Of a DNA stretch of 36,672 nt, positions 6,791 to 13,330 are shown in pieces; the stretch's first letter is position 1; each line of letters opens with the position of its first letter. Source of the stretch: Candidatus Heteroruminococcus faecigallinarum (GTDB taxonomy: Bacteria; Bacillota; Clostridia; Oscillospirales; Ruminococcaceae); the NCBI GenBank assembly GCA_904387055.1, contig CAJFKV010000018.1, positions 1 through 36,672 of the forward strand, given 5' to 3'. Position numbers and translations under genes: made by a program. The notes under the pieces were generated by a model. It was not told the DNA's origin and ran no database searches. It worked only from the letters and a program-made list of their open reading frames with translations.

Positions 6791-7180
6791 ATGAAGAAGC
6801 TCAAGTGTACCGATCCGTCTTCTTGCGCCTTTTGTCTGTCCTGCGAGGTGGCCTGCTCCGAAGCGTTTTACAAAACCTTCGACCCTGCCCTGTCCTGCAT
6901 CCACATCACCACCAAGGATGGGAAAACCCCGAAGGTGAATGTCTGCGTTCAGTGCGGCAAGTGTGCCCGCACCTGCCCCAACGGCGCCATCACCCAGAAC
7001 GCCAAGGGCGTCTACATGATCAACAAGAAGCTCTGCACCGGCTGCGGCGCCTGTGTGGAGGCCTGCCCCTTTGGGGTGATCGCCCGCAAGGATGTGGAGT
7101 CTGTCCCTTCCAAGTGCATCGCCTGCGGCATCTGCGCCAAGGCCTGCCCCATGGGCATCCTGGAGGTTGTGGAGCAGTAA
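6791..7180 (+). CDS. 4Fe-4S polyferredoxin, HycB/CooF-like
   Basis: 129-aa electron carrier with four apparent [4Fe-4S] motifs. The first is an N-terminal CAFCLSCEVAC cluster (residues 12-22), together with C6. The others are CVQCGKCARTCP, CTGCGACVEACP and CIACGICAKACP. This is the pattern of HycB/HydN/CooF-type electron-transfer subunits, which normally feed hydrogenases, formate dehydrogenase or CO dehydrogenase. No such enzyme adjoins it here, so its partner is unknown. GGAGG lies 10 bases before the chosen ATG; the more upstream ATG adds an unrelated stretch with no SD. Its own terminator follows. Confidence 0.88.
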   Translation: MKKLKCTDPSSCAFCLSCEVACSEAFYKTFDPALSCIHITTKDGKTPKVNVCVQCGKCARTCPNGAITQNAKGVYMINKKLCTGCGACVEACPFGVIARKDVESVPSKCIACGICAKACPMGILEVVEQ

Positions 7181-7200
7181 TCCAAGATCGATCCCCCTTT

Positions 7201-7235
7201 CCGCTGGAGCCAGCCTGGGCTCCAGCGGTTTTTTT
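7201..7235 (+). terminator. Intrinsic terminator of the polyferredoxin gene
   Basis: Perfect 11-bp stem 7201-7211 with 7218-7228, 6-base loop, seven T. Confidence 0.95.
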
Positions 7236-7260
7236 GTTGCCTGCGGCTGCCAACCTCCCC

Positions 7261-7289
7261 TTGACAGGAGAAGGAAGGGATGGTATACT
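7261..7289 (+). promoter_or_regulatory. Promoter of the DUF3793-flavodoxin operon
   Basis: TTGACA (7261-7266), 17 bases, TATACT (7284-7289), near consensus. Transcription start near 7296, immediately before the first operator. Confidence 0.88.
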
Positions 7290-7298
7290 ATGCCCATA

Positions 7299-7314
7299 GT
7301 TAGTTTACACTAAC
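7299..7314. promoter_or_regulatory. Operator 1, GTTAGT-N4-ACTAAC
   Basis: GTTAGTTTACACTAAC, perfect 6-bp inverted repeat around TTAC, positioned about +3 to +18. Shape and half-site (TTAG...CTAA) recall DtxR/IdeR-family metal boxes; iron control would fit the flavodoxin. Confidence 0.65.
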
Positions 7315-7348
7315 CATCCCGATTCTGGGTTTTTTCTTTTCGCTGCAA

Positions 7349-7364
7349 GTTAGTATAAACTAAC
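7349..7364. promoter_or_regulatory. Operator 2, GTTAGT-N4-ACTAAC
   Basis: GTTAGTATAAACTAAC, same half-sites, exactly 50 bp downstream of operator 1. Both share the flank CATC. It sits just upstream of the SD, deep in the leader. Confidence 0.65.
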
Positions 7365-7386
7365 CATCTGTGACCGGAGGTGTTCT

Positions 7387-7950
7387 ATGAATCCCACATT
7401 TGAAGAGCTGCTGGCCTTTCACTGTGCCCCGGCCCTGGCGGGCATCAAGGCCGCCAACCTGGTTTCCTGCCCCCGGCAGCTGGTGGAAGATCCAGAGGAA
7501 CTCGTCGCCCAATATGGCCGAACCCTGGGGAGCAGGGGCATCCATCTGCGGATCCTCTGCCGCTGCCCCAAGGGGACGCTGATTCTGGTCTACCGGGAGG
7601 ACCGGCTGGCCCGGTGCCTGGCCCGGCCGGCGGCGGTTCGCCTCCTGGTCCAGGCTGGCTACCCGGTGGGGACGGTGGAGGAGCTGCTGGACCATCTGAG
7701 CCGGCGGATGGCCCGCCGCCAGGGAACCTTCCCCCATGAAATCGGCCTCTTCCTGGACTATCCCCCGGTTGATGTCATCGGTTTTCTCCGCCATGGGGGC
7801 AAGGGCTGCAAGCTCTGCGGCCACTGGAAGGTCTACGGGGATGCCGAATCTGCCCGCCGGCAGTTCCAGCGGTACGACCGCTGCCGGGCCGCTCTCACCC
7901 AGCGGGTCCGGCAGGGATATTCTTTGGCGCAGCTTTTCTGCGCCGCCTGA
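7387..7950 (+). CDS. DUF3793 family protein
   Basis: 187-aa soluble protein of unknown biochemical function. Family features are the FHCAPALAGIKAANLVSC N-terminus, HEIGLFLDYPPVDVIGFL near residue 117, and GKGCKLCGHWKVYGD near 139 with two conserved Cys. DUF3793 genes recur in Clostridia next to flavodoxin or iron-uptake genes, and here the partner is flavodoxin, 30 bases downstream. GGAGG precedes the ATG with a 5-base spacer. Two identical operators lie between promoter and start, so expression is probably repressed by a metal sensor. A role in iron or heme handling is an inference from context only. Confidence 0.85.
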   Translation: MNPTFEELLAFHCAPALAGIKAANLVSCPRQLVEDPEELVAQYGRTLGSRGIHLRILCRCPKGTLILVYREDRLARCLARPAAVRLLVQAGYPVGTVEELLDHLSRRMARRQGTFPHEIGLFLDYPPVDVIGFLRHGGKGCKLCGHWKVYGDAESARRQFQRYDRCRAALTQRVRQGYSLAQLFCAA

Positions 7951-7980
7951 TCCTTTGACAACACACAAGGAGGTTTTTCC

Positions 7981-8412
7981 ATGAGCAAACTGGCTGTAAT
8001 CTACTGGTCGATGACCGGCAATACCGAGGCGATGGCCCAAGCGGTGGCCGACGGCGCAAAAGAAGCCGGCGCCGATGTTTCCTTGGTTTCGGTCTCGGAC
8101 ATTACCCCCGCCCAAGCCGCCGGCTACGACCTGCTGGCCCTGGGCTGCCCCGCCATGGGGGACGAGGTACTGGAGGAGTCGGAGTTTGAACCCTTTTTCA
8201 CCGATCTGGAGGGGAGCCTCCGGGGCAAGACGGTCGGTCTGTTCGGCTCCTACGGCTGGGGGGACGGCCAGTGGATGCGGGACTGGCAGGACCGGACCGA
8301 GCAGGCCGGCGCCCGGCTGTTCCGCGGGGAAGGCCTCATTGTCAACGAAACTCCCGACGACGATGCCCTCGCCGACTGCAAAGCCTTCGGCAGGGAGCTC
8401 GCTTCCCTTTGA
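7981..8412 (+). CDS. Short-chain flavodoxin
   Basis: 143-aa FMN electron carrier that can substitute for ferredoxin when iron is short. The phosphate-binding loop WSMTGNTEAMA is at residues 9-19. The flavin-sheltering region includes GCPAMGDEVLE (about 55-65) and FGSYGWGDGQWM (about 89-100), which carries the aromatic residues of the second loop. AGGAGG precedes the ATG. It is the second gene of the operator-controlled operon and is followed by a bidirectional terminator. Confidence 0.95.
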   Translation: MSKLAVIYWSMTGNTEAMAQAVADGAKEAGADVSLVSVSDITPAQAAGYDLLALGCPAMGDEVLEESEFEPFFTDLEGSLRGKTVGLFGSYGWGDGQWMRDWQDRTEQAGARLFRGEGLIVNETPDDDALADCKAFGRELASL

Positions 8413-8475
8413 TCCCCATTCCCCTTTGCATGCCCCTTTCTCCTCGTCATCGAGGTTGCTTTTTCCCATTTCCAT

Positions 8476-8510
8476 GGAAAAGAGGCCGGCAGACTGCCGG
8501 CCTCTTTTCC
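8476..8510. terminator. Bidirectional terminator
   Basis: Perfect 16-bp stem 8476-8491 with 8495-8510, loop GAC, with A-run and T-run inside the stem. It serves the flavodoxin operon and the convergent epimerase gene. A very similar hairpin core follows groEL (25863-25897). Confidence 0.9.
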
Positions 8511-8556
8511 GTTGTTTCTGTTCTGTCAGCGGGGCATTCTTCCCGCCGGCTGTTTC

Positions 8557-9390
8557 CTACTGAAAAAAGCTCCGCAAAAAGCCATTGACCCGGACCGCCT
8601 CCGCCCGCCAATCCAGCTGGGGCTGACAGAAGAGCTCCGCGGTGAAGATCCGGATTCCCAGCTCCTGAATCTTGGCCACCGAGCGGGGAAAATCCACATG
8701 GCCTTCCCCGTACCGGGTGAGGCGGTACTCCCCTGGCATGGTGTCCTTCAGGTGCATGGCGGCGATCAGCCCCCTGCCGCATTCCAGGTCCAGCATGGCC
8801 AGGTCGGCGTTCCCGCCGGCAGCATTGGCCACGTTGCCAATGTCCCCGTAGATCCGGAAATAGGGGTTGTTCACCTGCCGCACCCACCGGGCCGCCTTGG
8901 CAATGCTGTCCATAAAGGCCTTCTCGGCATTTTCCACCGCCAGCACCATCCCCCGCCGGGCGGCGATGGCCGCCGCCTTGGCGATGTTCTCCCCGTAGCG
9001 CGCCTGGGTTTCGGGGGTGGAGGGCGTTGCATACACGTCATAACCGTTGATGAGCATCACGCGGCAGCCCAAATCACAGGCCAGGTCCACCCCTTTCCGG
9101 AGAATCTGGAAGGCCGTCTCGTTGTCCTCCCTGTCCAAGGTACCCAGAGGGTGGGCCCGCAGAAGGCTGAGGGAGAAGGTGGTCATCCGCAGGTCGTGTT
9201 CCCATAGAAATTCCCGCAGCCGGCGCCGCTCCTGGGGGGACCACTCCAGCCGGGCGGCCCGCTGGGGATTCAGATCCACACAAAACTCCATAAAATCATA
9301 GCCCAGCTCCTTGGACAGGAGCAGCTTCTCTTCCAGGGGAAGATCGTCGGGAAAGGCTTTTTCGTACAGGCCCAGTTGATACTCGTACAT
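8557..9390 (-). CDS. L-ribulose-5-phosphate 3-epimerase-like sugar isomerase (UlaE/SgbU family)
   Basis: 277-aa TIM-barrel sugar-phosphate isomerase/epimerase (xylose isomerase-like fold). The N-terminus YQLGLYEKAFPDDL and KELGYDFMEFCVD match the UlaE/SgbU subgroup. Metal-ligand acidic residues are visible in AVENAE, GDIGNVANA, HLKDT and FTAELF. UlaE normally acts in L-ascorbate/L-xylulose breakdown, but no kinase, lactonase or transporter partner is nearby, so the real substrate is uncertain. The ATG at 9390 has AGGGAGGAG before it. Transcribed alone from a promoter at 9479-9508. Confidence 0.82.
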   Translation of the reverse strand: MYEYQLGLYEKAFPDDLPLEEKLLLSKELGYDFMEFCVDLNPQRAARLEWSPQERRRLREFLWEHDLRMTTFSLSLLRAHPLGTLDREDNETAFQILRKGVDLACDLGCRVMLINGYDVYATPSTPETQARYGENIAKAAAIAARRGMVLAVENAEKAFMDSIAKAARWVRQVNNPYFRIYGDIGNVANAAGGNADLAMLDLECGRGLIAAMHLKDTMPGEYRLTRYGEGHVDFPRSVAKIQELGIRIFTAELFCQPQLDWRAEAVRVNGFLRSFFQ

Positions 9391-9478
9391 GATGGGAACT
9401 CCTCCCTTTTTGTGCGGCGCTGACCGGGGGCAGGCAACCGCCTCCCCGCCGGAAACCACCGTCCGATTTCTGCCTCCT

Positions 9479-9508
9479 ATTATACCGCCCCGCGCCCGCC
9501 TCCGTCAA
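9479..9508 (-). promoter_or_regulatory. Promoter of the epimerase gene
   Basis: Minus strand TTGACG (9503-9508), 18 bases, TATAAT (9479-9484). Confidence 0.75.
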
Positions 9509-9571
9509 CAAACGGAGCCTTCAAGCGAGCGCCGCCGCCGGGACCGGCAGGACAACCCCGGTTCTTGCCGG

Positions 9572-10537
9572 TTATCCGTCCTCCTCCTCGGCGGAAGCCC
9601 ACATGGGGATGGTCGCTTCCTCCCTTCCCCCTTTCGGCGGGGCGGGAGGGGCCGCGTGGACCGTCTCGTCCAGCCGGCCCACCATCATCCGGGGATAGGG
9701 GAACTCCACTCCCCGCCGGTCAAATTCCTCCTTGATGGCCAGCCGGAGGCCCCGTTCCACCTCCCACTGCTTCATGGATTTGACCTTGCAGCGGACCACA
9801 ATGTTCACCGACGATTCCCCCAGGGAATCGATCCCCGGGACCACCGGCATCTCCTCAATCAGGTCCTGATGCTCCCGGCCGTATTGTTCCGCCACCTGGG
9901 CAATCAGGTCGATCACCTGGCGGGTATCCGCCTCATAGGCGGTGGCGATGATGACCTCCGCCACCTCCCCGCCCCGGGTGCAGTTGACCACCCGGGAGAT
10001 GGTGCCGTTGGGGACGATTACCTGTTCCCCCTGGAAGGTGCGCAGATAGGTCACCCGCATGGCGGTGGCTTCCACCGTCCCTTCCACCTCTTCGGTTTTG
10101 ATGTAATCCCCCACCGAAAACTGGTTTTCAAACATCATGAAGATGCCGGTCACCACATCCTGGACCAGGTTCTGGGCGCCAAACCCGATGGCCAGGCTGC
10201 CGATGCCCGCGGCCCCCAGCAGGCTGCTGGCCACCCCCTCGAAGCCCAGCTGATCCAGTATCATCATGATCGCCACAAAATAAATGACATACCGCAGCAC
10301 GCTGCGGACAAGGGTCATAATGCTGTCCAGCCGGCGTCCCTGGAGGGTGTCCCGGTGGTAACGCTGGTTGACCATGACCTTCTTGGTGGCGTGGGAGATC
10401 AGCGAGAGGGTAATCCGGGCCCCCAGCAAAATCAGAGCAATGGAGAACAGGATCCAGAGATATTCTCCGGCGTTCTGAAGCAGCCCGTCCACAGCCCCCT
10501 GCCCCTTGGCTGCGAACTGCTCCCAAATGGTTTCCAT
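9572..10537 (-). CDS. MscS-family small-conductance mechanosensitive channel
   Basis: 321-aa inner-membrane channel that opens under membrane tension to release osmolytes. Hydrophobic helices lie at about 26-48 and 78-98. The pore helix region GVASSLLGAAGIGSLAIGFG (about 106-125) carries the Gly/Ala packing pattern of TM3, followed by AQNLVQDVVTGIFMMFENQF and the beta domain (VGDYIKTEEVEGTVEAT). The C-terminal cytoplasmic cage domain is complete. The tail is Pro-rich and acidic. AGGAGG precedes the ATG. Single-gene unit with its own promoter. Confidence 0.93.
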   Translation of the reverse strand: METIWEQFAAKGQGAVDGLLQNAGEYLWILFSIALILLGARITLSLISHATKKVMVNQRYHRDTLQGRRLDSIMTLVRSVLRYVIYFVAIMMILDQLGFEGVASSLLGAAGIGSLAIGFGAQNLVQDVVTGIFMMFENQFSVGDYIKTEEVEGTVEATAMRVTYLRTFQGEQVIVPNGTISRVVNCTRGGEVAEVIIATAYEADTRQVIDLIAQVAEQYGREHQDLIEEMPVVPGIDSLGESSVNIVVRCKVKSMKQWEVERGLRLAIKEEFDRRGVEFPYPRMMVGRLDETVHAAPPAPPKGGREEATIPMWASAEEEDG

Positions 10538-10558
10538 AGCGGCACCTCCTTTCCTGTC

Positions 10559-10587
10559 ATTCTACCGGATTGGGCCGGCAATGTAAA
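10559..10587 (-). promoter_or_regulatory. Promoter of the mscS-family gene
   Basis: Minus strand TTTACA (10582-10587), 17 bases, TAGAAT (10559-10564), just upstream of the SD. Confidence 0.75.
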
Positions 10588-10663
10588 CAGAAAGGGGAAG
10601 ATTTCTCCGCCTGCCCAATCGCTCCTCCGCCTGGCTGCACCCGGTTTTGGGCTTCTTGCACCC

Positions 10664-10703
10664 ATACAAAAGAAACCCAGGGCGGATTCCTCTCCACCCT
10701 GGG
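10664..10703 (-). terminator. Terminator of the marR-degV-zinc-ribbon operon
   Basis: On the minus strand CCCAGGGTGGA pairs with TCCGCCCTGGG (11 bp, one T-G), loop of 6, then TTTCTTTTG. Confidence 0.85.
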
Positions 10704-10711
10704 CACCGATC

Positions 10712-11107
10712 CTAGGTTTTCTTGATAAACTCCCGATGGCAATGGGGACAGGTAATGCAGATCTTCCCCCTGCCTCTGGGAACCCGGACCCGGGTTTTGC
10801 AGCTGGGGCAGCGGAAATAGCAGTGGGTTTTCCGGTCGGCAAAGCGGCGGGCCGCCCCCGTCAGGCTGCCCCGCAGGGGACCGACCCACCGGAGAAAGGC
10901 CTCGTTCTCCCGGCTGCGGGCCAGAATGTTGCGGGAAAAGGAGCGGTACAGGGCAAATGCCAGGGGCAGGTAGGACAGATACCAAAAGATATGCATCGGC
11001 CGGCCAAGGCCGCCCAGCAGCTCCATCACCACCGCCAGCAGCAGCAGCGCCACCGACAGGGCGTCCACCCCGCGCCGCCCCCAAAACAATCGTTGCAAAA
11101 AATTCAT
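10712..11107 (-). CDS. Membrane-anchored zinc-ribbon protein
   Basis: 131 aa. Two hydrophobic helices (about 15-33 and 38-55) are followed by a charged stretch. The C-terminal zinc ribbon has the paired CPSC and CPHC knuckles around RVPRGRGKI. This N-terminal membrane plus C-terminal ribbon layout is common in uncharacterised clostridial proteins. The ribbon resembles those that bind nucleic acids or proteins; the function is unknown. AAGGAG precedes the start. It lies 30 bases after degV and is the last gene before a strong terminator. Confidence 0.8.
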   Translation of the reverse strand: MNFLQRLFWGRRGVDALSVALLLLAVVMELLGGLGRPMHIFWYLSYLPLAFALYRSFSRNILARSRENEAFLRWVGPLRGSLTGAARRFADRKTHCYFRCPSCKTRVRVPRGRGKICITCPHCHREFIKKT

Positions 11108-11137
11108 CAGCTTTCCACTCCTTCTCCCGTTTGGCTG

Positions 11138-12028
11138 TTATCCCCGGGCATACTGTTTGGATCGATAGGCCATCCCCACCACCTTGGGTCCGGAATTGAT
11201 GGCCACACAGGGCCCCACGGGAGCGATCAAATCCGGGGCGCGGCCTCCCCGCGCCTGGATGGCGGCGGCCAGCTCCTCCCCCCGGGCCCGGTCGTCCCCA
11301 TAGGCCACCACATAGGGGCCGAAGGGATCCTCCGCATCCTGGAAAAAGAGATCCGCCAGGCGGGGGATCACGTTCCGGTCTCCCCTCACCTTTCCCACCA
11401 CCCGGTTTTCCCCGGCGATGGTCATCTGGGGCTTTACCCCCAGAATCTCGCCCACAAAGGCGGTGAGCGATCCCAGCCTGCCGGACCGGCGGGCGTATTC
11501 CAGGGAATACAGGCTGAGGAGGGTGGTCTGGTGGGCATACTGGTCCTCCAGCCGGCGGGCAATCTCGGCGGCGGGGATGCCTTCCAGCACCATCTGCCCC
11601 GCCTTGATAACCCACCAGCCGATCCCCAGGCTGTAGGTACCCGAATCCACAAAATACATGGTCATCCTCTCGGCCTCTTGGGGATGGTCCTGGCAAAAGC
11701 CACGCCAAGCCAGCTGGGCCGTTTCAAAGGTGCCTGAGCCTTTGGCATTGAGCCAGACCGAGACGATTTCTTCGTATCCTTCGCTGGCAGCCCGCTGATA
11801 CTCCTGGTAAAATTCCAGCGGGGAGCTGTGGGCCGTACAGGGAAAGCCGGGGGCGTTCCCGCGGCTTGCCACCTCCCGATAAATCTCCTCGCTGGTGATG
11901 TCTACCCGGTCCCGATAGGAATGGCCATACATCTCAATTCCAATGTTCATAATCCGCAAAGGAAGCTGCTCTTCCCATGATGGGGGAATGTCGCTGGCAG
12001 AATCGCAGAGGATCAACGTCTTTTTCAT
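11138..12028 (-). CDS. DegV family fatty-acid-binding protein
   Basis: 296 aa, full length for DegV/FakB-like proteins. These bind a fatty acid between two domains and, in FakB, present it to the kinase FakA. The N-terminus LILCDSASDIP is the conserved start, and TAHSSPLEFYQEY and GSGTFETAQLA form the ligand-binding site. VDSGTYSLGIG and LEYARRSGRLG complete the family pattern. No FakA homologue lies in this window. The gene sits between marR (30-base gap) and a zinc-ribbon gene. A fatty-acid signal sensed by the MarR protein is an attractive but unproven link. Confidence 0.9.
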   Translation of the reverse strand: MKKTLILCDSASDIPPSWEEQLPLRIMNIGIEMYGHSYRDRVDITSEEIYREVASRGNAPGFPCTAHSSPLEFYQEYQRAASEGYEEIVSVWLNAKGSGTFETAQLAWRGFCQDHPQEAERMTMYFVDSGTYSLGIGWWVIKAGQMVLEGIPAAEIARRLEDQYAHQTTLLSLYSLEYARRSGRLGSLTAFVGEILGVKPQMTIAGENRVVGKVRGDRNVIPRLADLFFQDAEDPFGPYVVAYGDDRARGEELAAAIQARGGRAPDLIAPVGPCVAINSGPKVVGMAYRSKQYARG

Positions 12029-12058
12029 CTTCTCCGTCCTTCCGGCGTCACACGCCTG

Positions 12059-12511
12059 TCACTCTTTGCTTTGGGGAGCGTTCAGCCGCTTGAGCAGCTG
12101 GTCAAACTCCCGAAGTCCCGCCAAAATGGTCTGGGCGGTCTGGGGGGATTCCCTTTCCCACAAGGGCTGGTAATAGGATTCCAATTCTCTCTCCGAGCGG
12201 AGCACCAGCTCCCGTCCCTTGTCGGTTGCCGATACCCGCACCACCCGTTCATCCTGATGATCCCGGGACCGGTAAACAAGCCCCTCCTTCTCCAATCGCT
12301 TGCAGATGACCGACATATTGGTCCCGGCCATCCCCATGGATTTGGCCAGCATTCCCACGGTTTTGTCACCCGCCTTGAGGGAACGGAGGACCCGCATCTG
12401 AACAGCTGTCAGGCCGCAGTCGGCATCCACATGCTGCAGAGTGCTGCCAAGCCCTTCGGAGATGCTGCGCAACAGGTCCCAGGCTTGGATTTTGAATTCA
12501 TTCAGCTCCAT
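12059..12511 (-). CDS. MarR family transcriptional regulator
   Basis: 150-aa winged-helix regulator. The fold is visible as an N-terminal dimerisation helix (ELNEFKIQAWDLLRSISEGL), then LTAVQMRVLRSLKAGDKTVG, the recognition helix region MAGTNMSVICKRLEKEGLV, the wing RSRDHQDERVVRVSATDKG, and a C-terminal helix. The D-x-R-x-x-x-V wing motif is intact. The ATG at 12511 with AGAGGG before it is preferred to further upstream ATGs. First gene of a three-gene unit with degV and the zinc-ribbon gene; it probably controls its own promoter. Confidence 0.92.
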   Translation of the reverse strand: MELNEFKIQAWDLLRSISEGLGSTLQHVDADCGLTAVQMRVLRSLKAGDKTVGMLAKSMGMAGTNMSVICKRLEKEGLVYRSRDHQDERVVRVSATDKGRELVLRSERELESYYQPLWERESPQTAQTILAGLREFDQLLKRLNAPQSKE

Positions 12512-12561
12512 CAAACAACCCTCTTTGTCATCCATGCAGAATAAACGTGTATGCATTATCT

Positions 12562-12590
12562 ATAATATGAAACATGGAGAAAAAAGTCAA
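12562..12590 (-). promoter_or_regulatory. Promoter of the marR operon
   Basis: Minus strand TTGACT (12585-12590), 17 bases, TATTAT (12562-12567). The initial transcribed region 12535-12555 holds an imperfect TGCA...TGCA repeat that could be the MarR site. Confidence 0.75.
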
Positions 12591-12705
12591 GATATCCACG
12601 GTAAGTTTACAAATTCCCCCACAATCGTCCATTTTTATTCCGCTGTCCTGCCTCCCTTCCCTGGGGAACGGCACCGGCAGAAAAAGGTCCGCAGGAAAAC
12701 TGCCA

Positions 12706-12740
12706 AACAGAAAAAGGAGTGGACGCCAGCCGGCGTCCAC
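12706..12740 (-). terminator. Terminator of the acad-etf operon
   Basis: GTGGACGCC (12719-12727) and GGCGTCCAC (12732-12740) form a perfect 9-bp stem, loop of 4. On the minus strand it is followed by TCCTTTTTC, just after the nitroreductase gene. The remaining ~120 bases toward the marR promoter show nothing else. Confidence 0.75.
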
Positions 12741-12767
12741 CCCCGCAAAAGCGCTGTGTTTCCTTTT

Positions 12768-13310
12768 TTACCGAATGGTGAGAAGATCGTCCACCGCTTT
12801 CCGCTTGGGGGCGGCGGGAGTCTCGTCCGGGTAGCCGATGGCCACCAGGGCGGACACCTTCTGTCCCTGGGGAACTTCCGCCAGGGAAGCCACCTTCTCT
12901 TCGTCAAAGATCCCCATCACCACCGTCCCAAGGCCGGCATCCCAAGCCGCCAGGCAGAAGGTCTGGGTGGCGATGCCGCAGTCAAAGCTCTCCCAATGGG
13001 TTTCTTTGGAGGTGGAGAAGGAACCGTCCCGCTCGTAACCGGACCGGCTGGCGATGGTGGTCACCACCACCAGGGCGGGGGCACCCTCAATAATCCGCTG
13101 ATTACCGGGGAACATGGTCACCGCTTCCTGAGCAATGCGGCTCTTCAGCGCCGGGTCCTGGATCACCAGGTACCGGGTGGTCTGGGTATTCTTCCAGCTG
13201 GGCGCATAGGCAGCCGTCTCCACAATCCCGCGGAGCACCTCCTGAGGGACCGGGTCCGGCCGGTAACGGCGGACGCTCCGTCTTGTCTTGATGCAATCCT
13301 GAACATTCAT
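12768..13310 (-). CDS. Nitroreductase family FMN-dependent oxidoreductase
   Basis: 180 aa, starting MNVQDCIKTRRSVRRYRPDPV, the characteristic nitroreductase N-terminus whose RRSVRRY basic patch contacts FMN phosphate. AAYAPSWKNTQ and GLGTVVMGIFDEEKV are further family signatures. It would use NAD(P)H to reduce an unidentified substrate. AAGGAGG lies 10 bases before the ATG, and it follows the EtfA-crotonase stop by 20 bases, so it is the last gene of that operon. Whether it serves acyl-CoA redox metabolism or simply rides along cannot be told. Confidence 0.9.
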   Translation of the reverse strand: MNVQDCIKTRRSVRRYRPDPVPQEVLRGIVETAAYAPSWKNTQTTRYLVIQDPALKSRIAQEAVTMFPGNQRIIEGAPALVVVTTIASRSGYERDGSFSTSKETHWESFDCGIATQTFCLAAWDAGLGTVVMGIFDEEKVASLAEVPQGQKVSALVAIGYPDETPAAPKRKAVDDLLTIR

Positions 13311-13330
13311 GGCAAAAAAACCTCCTTCGA

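Noticed and set aside
9511-9571. Hairpin after the mscS-family gene
   Set aside because: A 7-bp stem (ACCGGCA/TGCCGGT on the minus strand) is present but there is no U-tract, so I do not call a terminator.
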